A stretch of DNA of 64,000 nt from Vitellaria paradoxa (taxonomy: Eukaryota; Streptophyta; Magnoliopsida; Ericales; Sapotaceae): positions 7,198,516 through 7,262,515 of the forward strand of contig CM034233.1 in the NCBI GenBank assembly GCA_019916065.1, written 5' to 3'. The notes under the pieces were generated by a model. It was not told the origin of the DNA. It saw only the letters and a program-made list of their open reading frames with translations, and did no database searches. The translations under genes and the position numbers were made by a program. Numbering within the stretch: position 1 is the stretch's first letter; each line of letters starts with the position of its first letter. Positions 31,601 through 42,892 of the stretch are shown here, piece by piece.

Positions 31601-34232
31601 ATTAATGAAAGAAAAAGAGGCTTAGAAAGTCGTCGCGAGGACTTCCTCCAACGCCTTCTCTTCGGAGATGATAATGCATTTGGTGACGAAGTAGGCCCAT
31701 TACTATCCGATGCGCAGATTAAAGATAACATCTTAACCATGATTATCGCAGGTCAGCTCACAAAGTTCCTCGTAACCTTCTCTAATTTACGAAAAATGGT
31801 ATATCTTTTATCAGAAAAATTTTACAAGAGAATAATAATAACGAGGACGAGAACGAAAACGACGATGAATGTATAATCGTAATTTAATTTGCAGTTAAAT
31901 ACAATTTGATTAATTTTTTTTTTTCACTTGTTGGCTCAAAATTTTGTCACATCATTTTGATTACATTTTATGAAGAAATTTTCTTATGCAGGTCAGGACA
32001 CAACCGCTAGTGCAATTACATGGATGGTCAAGTACTTGGACGAAAACCAAGAGGTCATTGACACCCTTAGGGTATGTTGAACAAAGTTATTTTAGCATGT
32101 ATATGCACCCACTGATCACTTGTTTAATGAAACATGCATGCATGCATACATGCATTTTTTACGTACATACATATATATAATTCTCGTTTCATCCGTGTCC
32201 ATAGCAAATTCTTGTAGCTTACTTAATTGATTAAACAGGCTGAGCAACTTTCTCTGGCCAGAAAAGCTTCACCCAAGTCATTCCTTAGGCTAGAAGACCT
32301 CAATGACATGCCATATGCTTCCAAGGTATCCAAACAATGAGCTCAGATATATATGTTAGGTTCACACAGTATTGTTTATTTAACTTGCAAGTTTATTAAA
32401 TTGATGATCACATGGTAATTAAAATGCAAAATTTGTTGCTGACTTAACAAAGATGGTAACAAACAGGTCGTCAAAGAATCGTTAAGGATGGCATCTATTG
32501 TGCCGTGGTTCCCAAGATTAGCACTGCAAGACTCTGAGATTCATGGTTTGTTGAATTGATCGACTTCGAATTGAATTTATTACCTTTATTCATTTTTTGG
32601 TAAAGTTTGATTAAGTTCAATTGTTGTTATAGGATATAAGATCAAGAAAGGGTGGAGCCTTAATATTGATGCCAGATCAATACACCTTGATCCTACAGTA
32701 TACAATGACCCTAACAAGTTCATTCCTTCCCGGTTTGATGTAAGTCTCTTCCGACCCTATTGTTTTTTGGCATCAAATTTCCACATTATAATAAAAGAGA
32801 TCATCATTGGAATAATTTAGCTGTCATTTGATGTACCCGTTTTGAACTCATTTTTTATTTTGTGTTTTTAAAAATAAAAAAAATAGTTAAAAACGCATTT
32901 GATCACTTGTATTTTTAAAATCTGTTTGGAAAAACAGAAAATAGGTTTACAAATAAAATACAAAATACTAAAAAGTTGTTTTGAACATTTTTTTATCTAA
33001 AATAAGAAAAATCTCCAATCATAAAAAATAGAAAATGTCAAACTAAATACGACTTCTATTTTCTTTATTTTGAAAATTTTTAAACATAAAACATATAAAA
33101 TAAAAAATATAAATTAAATGGCATCTTAGTATTCCTCGAGTTAGGATTTTCCGATTCGGAGCTGTGTGTCTTTTTTTGTTGTGCTTAATTCTCAGGAGTG
33201 AAATGGTCAAAGAGTACTGATATGTGTGTGTGTGTGGTGTTTTCATTCCTTTTTATATAAACAGGATGAATCCAAACCATACAGCTTCTTAGCTTTTGGG
33301 CAAGGAGGGAGGACATGCCTGGGAATGAACTTGGCTAGATATATGATGCTAGTTTTTCTCCACCGACTTGTGACCACTTACAAGTGAGTTCTATATATAT
33401 GTTAATTTCGTAAACCTGACTTTTTACTTAAAAGTTATATTTAAATTATATATATATATATATATATATTTCACAAGTGAGTTCTATAGGTTAATTTGGT
33501 AAACCTGACTTTTTTACTTAAAAGCTATAATTTTATTTATATATACATATTTTAATTAATTTATATTTGGGTTTTTTTTTTTTTGAAGTTTACTAATTTT
33601 TAAACATATTATTCATATTTTCAAAAATAGAAACATATCTTAAACATAGACAACTCACATAAAGTGATGAAAAAATTTAATTTTTTTTAAAACAAATTCA
33701 ATTTAAAAAAAAATTAAATTTTTTCAACTCTACATGAATTTTTCTATTTTTAAAAAAATTAATAATTTTTCACAATGTGAATAATATGTCTAAAACCATC
33801 AAAAAAAAATTAAACTTTAATGAAAAAACCGAATAGAAAAATAGCGCAAGGGTTTATAACCAAACGAAGGCATGTCACTGAAATCTCACTTACCAGAAAT
33901 TTTTTTATACAAACATCTTTTTTCAGTCTGTAATTTTGGAGGGGCAAAAAAAAAAAAAAAAAAAAAAAAACTCACTAAAATGATAGAAAAATGTCGGTAC
34001 TGCTATATATATAATTCAAAAAAAAAAAAAAAAAAGAACATTATGGTTAGAATTAACGCATTTCAGGCATAAAATTGCACGCTGTAATTAACCAGCAATT
34101 AACATGGCTTTGATCAGGTGGAAGGTGATTGACTCAGACTCGAGCATTGAGAAATGGGCGCTCTTCTCGAGATTAAAAAGTGGCTGCCCTATACAGGTTG
34201 CGTGTATGAGAGAGGAGGTTACTCTCTCATAA
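28666..34232 (+). CDS. Cytochrome P450, CYP85 clan, probably CYP722-like, 10 exons
   Basis: A haem-thiolate monooxygenase of the endoplasmic reticulum. Exons: 28666-28928, 29862-30183, 31210-31359, 31565-31751, 31992-32071, 32239-32325, 32467-32545, 32633-32739, 33265-33383 and 34118-34232. All borders are GT/AG and in phase, giving 502 codons. Landmarks: hydrophobic Trp-rich N-terminal anchor (residues ~15-40), PPG hinge (GIPPGNTGLPLIGET, ~51-65), I-helix AGQDTT (307-312), K-helix ESLR (367-370), PSRF (421-424) and haem loop FGQGGRTCLG with Cys443 as thiolate ligand. The motif order, exon pattern and segments such as KYIRSIGKVVG fit the CYP85 clan. I judge CYP722 the best match from memory, ahead of CYP707, CYP90 or CYP716. 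CYP722 members are known to act on carlactonoic-acid-type strigolactone precursors, but the substrate here is not shown. Introns 2 and 8 each hold a family D MITE. No inactivating change was seen. Confidence 0.93.
29030..29117. repeat. 44-bp tandem duplication in P450 intron 1
   Basis: Two adjacent copies of a unit containing CTCAATATTGATGGCATGAA differ at one base. Non-coding. Confidence 0.9.
29190..29312. mobile_element. MITE, family A copy 5, in P450 intron 1
   Basis: GTGTTTAGAGTTATGAAAAG, then GAGATAAAATGAAATAA and GTGGGATAAAAAATAATT, ending TTTTTTTCACTAAAAACG. A diverged family A member. Confidence 0.55.
30238..30378. mobile_element. MITE, family A copy 6, in P450 intron 2
   Basis: TATTTGGAGTGATAAAAAAA to TTTATAATAAACCAAATGAA, same orientation and structure as the copy at 3717-3884. 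It starts about 55 bp after the exon 2 donor. Confidence 0.65.
30843..31171. mobile_element. MITE, family D copy 2, in P450 intron 2
   Basis: GGGTCATTTGGTTTATTTTT is inverted at the right as AAAGTAAACCAAATGCCAC. TAA is duplicated at 30840-30842 and 31172-31174. The 329-bp element ends only 38 bp before exon 3, so it also supplies the sequence just upstream of the branch-point zone. Confidence 0.85.
32821..33125. mobile_element. MITE, family D copy 3, in P450 intron 8
   Basis: CTGTCATTTGATGTACCCG at the left mirrors TAAATTAAATGGCATC at the right. Interior blocks (TTTTGAACTCATTTTTTATT, TAAGAAAAATCTC) match the intron 2 copy. Similar in age or slightly older judging from more scattered differences. 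Confidence 0.75.
33380..33565 (+). repeat. 93-bp tandem duplication that copies the exon 9 splice donor
   Basis: ACAAGTGAGTTCTATA occurs at 33380, where it is the exon 9/intron 9 border, and again 93 bp later at 33473. It is followed both times by TTAATTTSGTAAACCTGAC and ACTTAAAAG. The second copy is intronic and keeps an intact GTGAGT donor. Confidence 0.85.
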
Positions 34233-34309
34233 GCAATGAGGCCTGAGCGGATGGTAATTGTTAGGCAAATAATGGTGACGAGGGCATGAAGCCCTCTTCT
34301 CAACTCAAG

Positions 34310-34342
<33 letters not shown>

Positions 34343-37300
34343 TTATTTATGAATCAAGGAAAGTCAATACTTCTTGTATGTATGTGTATATATATATAAT
34401 TAATGGGTTGTTGAAAGTCCGAAATAGGAAGATTTCACCTACTGCTTATCTATTATATATATTGATGTGTTGGTCTAAAGATTGTTGTGTACGTGTATAT
34501 ATATGAATGCACGGGTGAAATATTAGGTAAAGGTCATTGAATATATGCAATTGCCATTCCAATATTAATAATACTTAATTTTGGCAATTTTTTATTTTGC
34601 TAGTGGAGAAATGCCAAACATGAACTAAACAAGCATAGCTAGTGCATGCCTTATTTTTTATTTTATTTTATTTTTTTTTTCAAGATTAGTCACTGACTTT
34701 TCTAGCATGTTGATAGTAAAACAAGCTAGAGTTGTTCGAAGAGTGCTTATTGTCTTACAATTTGATATTATAGAAATTATATTATACTTTTAGCAAACTC
34801 GATTGTAGTTGTCAATTAGAATGATTTAGTTAAATTAGTGATGGTGGTGAATTGAACTATTTGTAGAGTGTTCGATCAAGCTTTGTTTGAGCGTGACTTG
34901 TGATTTTAATGAAGTCGGTTTGAGCTTGAACCTAATTAAAAGTGTAATATCTATTTCTATGATTTAGCCGATCAATCTTTTATTTATTATATTTTGAATT
35001 AAAATAAAATCGTTTTGCTTAATTGAATTACGCGCAAGCTTATCTTGAACTTAAAATTATTTTTTATTTAGTGCAATTAAGTTTTAATTTATGTAAAAAC
35101 TTGAGCTCGAGTTTGAACTCAATACCAATAATTTGAACCAAACTAAAATAATTGAACTGAACTGAAATAATCGAAAATCAACTCAAATCCACCCCTTAGC
35201 TAGATCATCAATCATTTTAAAATAAAAAATTACCAAAATGTTATTTAATTACAAATTTACAAATATCTAGCTGGTTGTATTTGTAGGACGTCATTTGCAT
35301 AGAGGTCTGTTGATCATTAATAACATAAATACACATGCGCAAGTTGTCTCTGATGTTCATGGAACATTTTGTTTAGTTACCACATGCAGACCAATTTCGT
35401 TCTCTTTCTTATACTGAAATGCATTCATAAACATTTGAATTGGTGACATAACAACCTTAATAAAATTGCAAGTGTACGTGATAAATTATATAAACTGATC
35501 ACAAACACAAGCACCGCCGCCAGTCGCAAGTGGAATTATACCTACCCCATATCTGAGTCTGATCCGAGGAATGTACCGATCCCTGTCTTGAGACAATCCT
35601 TCACCTTAAAATGGGGCATACAGCACGACAACAACAATAAACGAAGTTGGAATGAGTTGCTCCGTAACAAGTTTTGTTCGTATGCATTTTTCGTCAAGTC
35701 TCGCGGAACAACTATGCAATTTCCATGTTTTCTTTCACTCGATGTGAGGTTGGAGGAGAGAGATCGATATAATATTTTATATTTTTTTATCGTAAGTTTA
35801 TAATTACAATTTATTTATTGGGATAATATTTGTACAAAAAAATATATATTTGACACTTTGTACTATTTTTAGGCACAGATGTGCCGAATATTCTATAAAT
35901 TATTCAAAATGTGCATTAAGTAACTTGTATGCTCATTATTGCTAATTGAATTCTCTTTCACTATAATTTTATCCGAACTTAATCACTAACTTAACTTTCA
36001 GAGTCTCGCTAGTTGAGAATTGAGAATATCCCTGGCTATTCTTTTCACTATTCTCTGTATTTTCAAGTAAAAAGGGTGAATTCATTTGAAATGGTGAACA
36101 CGTGAGAGGGTAATTTTTTTTTTTAATTCCTGTACAAAAAACATCTTATGTAAAATAAAAATTAGAAACACTGCACTCTCTCCCGTCGAATTTCATACTC
36201 AGTGCAACAAACCCGCTGCTTGTGCAACACTATCCAACTGAAAAAATAAAAAATAAAAAAGAACCTTGAAAAAAACCAACTAAATTGACGCAGAAAATCA
36301 CGGTCCAATTAAATTATAAAAAAAAAAAATGTATTATGAGAGTAGCATTGCCTTTTGTTTAATTTCATCCATTCATTGCATCATTCAATAACTGAGACTT
36401 GCCACGTTGATCGTTTCTGAGTGTAATTTCAGTGCAAAAAAAACCCTGATCCTTTGGACCTTTTCCAATTTATCATATGCATGTGTAAGTACAACCAAAC
36501 AAAACCTTTCAGCTTCCCAGGTATGGGCATGACTGACCCCTAATCTCACGGGGAAAGGAGGGTGGCACCTCAAGGGGTTTCTCTTCTGTTTCGTGGTAAA
36601 AGGGACTATGGCAAAACAAATTGAATTGGGTGGCTAAAAATAAATAAATAAAATTTTAATATGACATTGGAGTGTCAAAAATCCAATAAAATCTTGTGAT
36701 AATGTGTTTAACCAATTGCAGTGGTGTTGATGACATGGTCGAACAGAAAGTTCGACGATAATAACGCTTCAAGCTTTTTAACTCCTCCCTCGAATCCTGA
36801 AATAAATTAAGCTGTCGACCCAGTGGTGTTCAGCCGAACGCTCTTTCGATGATCAAGTTAGAAATTACAAAGAAAAAAGGGAAGATCGGAAGTAATTTCG
36901 GCAGAATTTTAATAAAGCAAATAGTACTTATCTTTTTTTTTCCCTCTTCTCATATTTATAACTTTCTAGACAAGTGTGGTTTAAGCCATGATCTGGGTAT
37001 CATGGATAATGAAGCAGCTAAAGTCAGAGTCTTTGTCGATAGTAGGGTAGGCATACCATTCGTACCCTTAATAAACGTGATAAAAGGGGTGGCGACCTGG
37101 ATAGTTGCCAAGTGTCCTTATCTGAATATGAGACACATGTCCAAGCACCCCCTCCAGACATAGTCAGGGACGAAGTTACAGACACATAAAGGTTATAGAA
37201 GTTTTGACATTTTTATGACGGATAGAATTATTATAAATACATTATATTTTATATTTAAAAAAATTAAAATCTATGTAATTGATCATCCTATTAAAATTTA

Positions 37301-38685
37301 CTATAATTATTATATTTTTAAATAAATTTACAAAATTTAAACTTCCAATATGACATTAATTCTTGACTCTTTTTCAGTTCACAACTAATGCGGCGGGTCG
37401 GGTAGCCAAAGCAACGCTGAACAAGTATAGAACCTGATAATTACCACAAAAAAAAAAAGTACAGAACCTGATAAGGGGGGTTGCCGTACGGTTGGGATGT
37501 CCAATTTTTCAAAGTTTTGGCTGTGTTTGTCCCATTGTCAATTATTGGTAGGGCATTTTTTGATTGGGTCCCCGCATCTTATTACCCTGTTAAAACTAGG
37601 GGCCAGTCTCCCTATTCATTCGACCTTTTTTCCTTCTTTGGTGCAATCTCACATCCCTACTTATTCTTTGATATGACTACAGATCCAACTCCTTCTGGGA
37701 ATGGAGCTGAACCCTCTTGTGGATAATACCACCCAAACATTGTCTTATCTATGGTGCCAATATTGCTCTGACCCCAGCTAGGACATGTGATAATAAAATG
37801 TGAACAATTTTAAAATTAATTTTTCTCGGTAAATTATAGTTTTTATTCCCGAATTTTTTGTCAAATCTTATATTTAAATGTTTAATTTTTTAATTGTAGT
37901 AATTAAAGATCTAAAATTTTATTTTAGTGCAATGTTAATCACCCACTAGTAAATTTCTTGGTAAATTTGGTAACGGACGCCCACCAAAAATTAGTATTAT
38001 AATAAATTAAATTTTTATATCATTAATTATTACGATTAAAAGATCAATAAATTTTTATAAAATATTCAAGAGTTGGCCTTTTTCTTAATTTTTTATTAAA
38101 ATAATAGCGTGACTTGAAGAAAGCTTTGTGGGAAGATGTATTTGAATATTGCATAGGTTAAAAAAAAAAAATTACTATTATTAGCTGTTGAACTAAACGT
38201 CAAAGAATGATGATCAAATCACGATAAAATATTCCATGCTTGTATCAATTCATAATGTAATTCACAACCTCAGCTGTTTGCAAAAATACGACGATAATCA
38301 ATAATGATGTAGAATAAGGAAAATTTAGTCATATACTATTATTATATAAGAGAATATTAGGATATTGATGGAAATTAAGATAAATAAAACCTGAATTTTG
38401 GTAAAATTTTTTAACCAACCATCGAATTTAAATTTTGAATCAAATAATTTTTAAAAATTACTTAAAATAAAGTTTTGAATAAATTACCAAAACAAATGAT
38501 AACTCTACAATAATGTGTGCACCTCTCTTATATATAGTGATATAAAATGGATAGGGTTAAGCCTGATCTGACCGCGGATTGACTTACGCCTCCTCTGAAT
38601 CGAGACAAATTTTAACTATTTTTATAAATAGTTTTGAGTCGACCCGACCTCCCCGAATTATAACACTACTAGGATAGCGTTTGGT
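34233..38685. other. Intergenic, no gene seen
   Basis: P450 3' flank with (TA)n at about 34311-34338, then AT-rich DNA. Several open frames (35588-35803, 36849-37163, 37481-37726) are isolated and low in coding character. The GC-richer patches at 36500-36800 and 37380-37740 could be old transposon debris, but no LTR, PBS or domain could be shown. Confidence 0.4.
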
Positions 38686-38689
38686 GGAC

Positions 38690-38985
38690 AAATTTTAAGT
38701 ATAAAACAATTAACTTTTGCTTGTTAGGTGTTTAGCAAAATATCATTTTTTGTCACTTTCTTGCAACACTAACTTGTTCAACTTAAAAGTTATTAAAATT
38801 TTTATCAAATGCATTCAAAAAAATTAAAAGTTATCAAAAGTTATTAAAAATTTTACCAAACACTTAAAAAGTTACTAAAAGATACTAAAAGTTACTACTT
38901 ACTTTATCAAAACACACCAAAAATTTTAACTAATAATTTTTTATTAAAAAATACAAAAAATTATTAAAAATTAGAGTTTAAAATG
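38690..38985. mobile_element. Probable MITE related to family E
   Basis: Begins GCGTTTGGTGGACAAATTTTAAG and is filled with AAAAGTTATTAAAA and TTACCAAACACTT motifs, like the element at 4090-4434. The right end (AAAATGACCCC) is only a weak mirror of the left. Confidence 0.4.
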
Positions 38986-40475
38986 ACCCCTTGTATACAG
39001 CAGGATTAAGATACCTTCAAAGCAAATAAAACATATTAGTGCGCTAAATATCTCACTCAAAAAGCACAAAGACTGAGCTATTGAACATTTAAATAAACAA
39101 GTGGGGACCAGAATAGCTTAAAGAGTTTGCTACTTGTTGCAATTTAGGTAGCAACATGGAATAAACTTCTTCTCATTGCGACCCATTTCTGTTGCTCTTG
39201 ATGTTGACCCTATCAAACCAGCTGTATTTCTGGCACTTGGATTTTATATATACATAACACATATTTGACAGAGTCTGTTTGATATTTTCCCTGTTGTTCT
39301 TATAGGGCAAGGGGAAAAAAAAAAAGAAAAAGGAAAAAAGAGTATTAAGAAGAGAAAGTTTATGATAAAAATGATCAGATCATCAAGTAAGTATTGCAGA
39401 AACAGGGGCTCATCATCCCCTTTCCTTACACATTGACACAAGTTGTAATTTAAGAAAGCAAATGAACTGTACATACAAGCTAGAAACCAATCAAAGACCC
39501 CTCTCCTAGTTGCTTAATTTGCTTATATCACCACTGGTGTTTGGATAACTTATTTTAAGATTCATCAAAGTCAAAAAGAACTGCATTAGAGAAGAGTAAT
39601 TGGCTCAGTTATTTTGTGTCGGCAAGCAAGAAATTTGAAGAATATATGCAACCAACCAAACAGAGGACTCGAGAGACTTTTTCCTTGTTGCTATGTACAA
39701 AATTATTGATATGTAATTTTATGGTGTGTTGTAGTAGTTAGTGCTAAAGCCCGGAAAAAAAACAAAAAAAAAAAAAAAAAAAAGATATTTTCACAACTAA
39801 CAATCCCAGTATTTGAAAGGGTTAAGACTATCTGTTTGGTTGGGGATATGGTTGTGGACATAATTATTATTATGAATAATACATGAACTGAAGATAACAT
39901 AGTATTATTTTTTTTGATATTTATTTTGTTAAATATAGAATACGATACGAGATGTGATTTGACAAGAAATTTGAATTATAATAAAAAAAATTCAAATGAG
40001 AGGATATAACAATGCCTATAATGTTGAACGTTCTCCACTTTAGTGAAAAATGTCAATCATTAACTAAACATTAGTTGGCCCATGTGATGATAATATCACC
40101 CAAACATTGTCTTATCGTTATTAAGGTGACAAGTAATACCATATATAATGTCTGGAATGGGATATTATGGCATGGGGTTAATTTTTTTATGAGAATTTTT
40201 TTTTAGTGTTGAGTTTGTTGGATACAGAATAAAATAAAAAATATGATTTGATAAAAAAAATGACATTATATAATTTTAGACGTTTAAATCTTGACAAAAA
40301 ATAATCTAAAAGAATACGATATGTTCTCTATTTTAGACATTGGAAGAGTAGGAATCCGCTACGGAAACTTCATATATAGGGTAATTTTGTTATGATCAAA
40401 TATGAAATAAGATGAAGTCATTTACAATTAATCCAATATTTCTCTCTTATACCTCCAATCAAACAAGTCCTATGG
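38986..40475. other. Intergenic, no gene seen
   Basis: AT-rich, with poly-A at about 39764-39784. The TTTTTT-coded frames on the minus strand are low-complexity. Confidence 0.45.
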
Positions 40476-41052
40476 GGTAAAGCCAGCGTTAAAGAACTCA
40501 TTTTGTTTTATTGACTCTTGGAAATTGATCTCCTTGAAGCATTATTTGTAAAACAAATAAAAATAAAACAAAATAAAGGAAGGAAGAAGGAAAAACTAAG
40601 GGTTTGTTTTGAGAGCTAAAAATTATTTAAAAAGAAAATCAAAATTTTGGTTCTATGTGTTTAAAAAGTTAATTTTACCCCAGTCACGCACAAAACCCAA
40701 GAGTACCAATAAGGGTATTCTTGTAATTTTGATAAAATATTTTTCTAAAAAAAGAAAACCAAAAATTCTAGGTTTTTAGTTTTGTTACCGTACAAAGCCT
40801 AAGGATGGATTAAAACAAAGGATTAGGACGAAAAGTATTAGTAATTGGGAAAAAAGCTACTTGTAAACCCAGCGTTAAAAGAATTCATTTTGTTTCATTG
40901 ACTCCTGGAAATGGATCTCATTAAAGCATTATTTGGGAAAAAAAAAAAACAAATAAATAAATAAATAAAGGAAGAGAGAAGGAAAAACTAAGGATGGATT
41001 TAAACGAAGGGATGCAAGTTTATACACTAGTAGTCGGGAAAAAGCCACTTGT
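40476..41052. repeat. Tandem duplication, first copy interrupted by a MITE
   Basis: Copy 1 (40476-40861) and copy 2 (40862-41052) share CCAGCGTTAAA, then the TTTTGTTTYATTGACTC-like block, AAGCATTATTTG, GGAAAAACTAAG, GGATGGATT and GCYACTTGTAA in the same order. Without the 203-bp insertion the ancestral unit was about 183 bp. The two copies are clearly diverged. Confidence 0.8.
40600..40799. mobile_element. 200-bp Harbinger-type MITE with empty-site control
   Basis: Termini GGGTTTGTTTTGAGAGC and (inverted) GGCTTTGTACGGTAAC; TAA duplicated at 40597-40599 and 40800-40802. The second copy of the surrounding tandem repeat reads CTAAGGATGG without interruption (about 40989), which is exactly the pre-insertion sequence. 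Confidence 0.9.
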
Positions 41053-42133
41053 AATGATGACTCTCCTGCATTCAACGCCAACTTTGCCTAAAGTAATTAG
41101 AAAAAAAAGTTACTTTTTCAATGAAAAGATTGCAAACTTTTGGAACCATGAGATTATTGTCTCATTATTTGGATAGTGCAATTAATTATGCATTTCTAAA
41201 AGCGAGGCCATTATTTTACAGTGAAGAAGACAACCCTATAATTTATTTATTTTTTTTTTTTTTGGGAGGCAAAAATGTGACAAACTTTTTGTTCGCCTGT
41301 AAAATTTTAGATAAAATTATTATCATAATAAATGTGGCGGTTTCTAGATTTAATTTTTTTTTTTAAAGAATATTGAAATACACTTCCATTAAATAAGTAC
41401 GACCCTCGTCATATTTCCGGAATCAACCTCTTTGCTTTCTTCTTGTTCGTTGAGTTAATTTTTTAACTCATCGTAGTAGTTAAATAATTAAATAAACTAA
41501 AATTTTAAAAATCCCACAGATTTCGAAATAATTTCTCTAATTAATCATCTTGACTTTTTTCGGATAACTCAAAACTCCACCGAATTTTGCTGATAGATAA
41601 ACCAAAGAAAAGAATATGATTAGTCCCTCAACGATGTCTTAATTAGTTGCGGAACTTGAAATCTTACCAGCAATGTAAAGAGTATACCCACTTACCAGTA
41701 CAACTGCACCTCATGCCAAATCGTCTTGATGTTAAAGAATCAGTTTTATAGTTTGTTGGATAATAAATTAATTTCATATTTAAGAAGCCATGGATTCATA
41801 ATCTCTGGGAATATGGTAACAACATGTTAGATTTCTCCTCTTAATTTCTTTTAATTTGACTTCTCCTTAATCGATCAACAGAGCAGTTCAAAATCAAAGT
41901 GAGGACTAAGAATTAATTACAGAAATTCCATACAATTAATTTTCTTGCTTAACTAAAATTCCCGAGAAAGTGACAACCCTGTACGTACGTTCCAGTCCGT
42001 AATCCGTAGGCCTAAATGAGAAAACATGAAAGAAAATCGAGATCAATAGACTTTTTGATCTATCTACCTAGCTTTTAACATCACGTGTAATATGTAAATT
42101 CCTTGGTATGCAATTTTTGGTGAAGCCACTCTT
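41053..42133. other. Intergenic, no gene seen
   Basis: AT-rich. The last few hundred bases should hold the 3' UTR of the minus-strand DUF4408 gene. Confidence 0.45.
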
Positions 42134-42892
42134 CTACTGGTTCTGTTCGGCCATCTTCTGTGCCCAGAGAAACCTCTGTTGCTTTGCGATGAAAGCCTCT
42201 ATGGTGCGCCTGAAATCCTCGCTGCTCAGCCTGTCCACCGTGTCAAATGACGAGATTGACCATTCGTCGCCGGAGGCAGCGACTGATCTCGGTAAAATCT
42301 CCGTCTCCGATCGCCGGTGATGTCGACGAGGCTTGGCTCCAAGGTCGCGCTTCAGCTTCTGCGACTCAGTCCTCTGGAAACGCTGTATCTGCTTCGTGGC
42401 CTGTTCTATGGCCGTACTAACTGCATCGCAGGGCACTTCGGTAACCGCATTGTCGGAGACGACGATCACTTTGTCGACGTCAGCGACGGCGGCGCCCGTC
42501 TCAGGCGAAGTCTGAGATGGCGCGTTTTGCGTATCTCCGTCAGAGACGAAGGCGACCCTCCGGTGATCCTCGCTGCTTTGAGCGTACTCGTCGTAGAGAT
42601 CGACGGAACCAGCGTCGTTCCCTGCATCGTTTTGGCGGGAGAGGAGGACCAGCAGAATGATAATAGCGTTTCCGATCACGAAATTGACGTGCGGATTGAA
42701 TAGGTACTCGGAGATCCGGCCAAGAGACTCTCCGGAGAGTTTGACGGCGACGGGAAGCCGAATCGACGACCACGAAAGCAACACCAAAGCAACCAACACC
42801 TCCAGCAACCGCCACATTCTGGCGACGTTCCGAAGCCGGCGATACCTGATCATCGCCTTGGCTTTTTCCGCTTGGATGCCACTAAAATCCAT
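42134..42892 (-). CDS. DUF4408/DUF761 domain membrane protein, single exon
   Basis: A 252-residue intronless protein with GC-rich coding sequence that stands out from its AT-rich flanks. Residues ~1-85 have the DUF4408 layout: a short basic N-terminus and two hydrophobic segments (~28-45, LLEVLVALVLLSWSSI; ~70-84, NFVIGNAIIILLVLL) separated by SEYLFNPH. A long acidic, Ser/Thr/Asp-rich middle follows, then a basic patch (AKPRRHHRRSE, ~190-200). The C-terminus (DFRRTIEAFIAKQQRFLW) is a DUF761 motif. The start is the first ATG of the frame. Plants have many such proteins; their function is unknown to me beyond reports linking some to stress. The plus-strand frames here are shadows. Confidence 0.9.
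   Translation of the reverse strand: MDFSGIQAEKAKAMIRYRRLRNVARMWRLLEVLVALVLLSWSSIRLPVAVKLSGESLGRISEYLFNPHVNFVIGNAIIILLVLLSRQNDAGNDAGSVDLYDEYAQSSEDHRRVAFVSDGDTQNAPSQTSPETGAAVADVDKVIVVSDNAVTEVPCDAVSTAIEQATKQIQRFQRTESQKLKRDLGAKPRRHHRRSETEILPRSVAASGDEWSISSFDTVDRLSSEDFRRTIEAFIAKQQRFLWAQKMAEQNQ

Noticed and set aside
36849..37726. Two open frames of 81-104 codons
   Set aside because: Isolated, with no conserved motifs or splice borders; the region looks like eroded repeat DNA.
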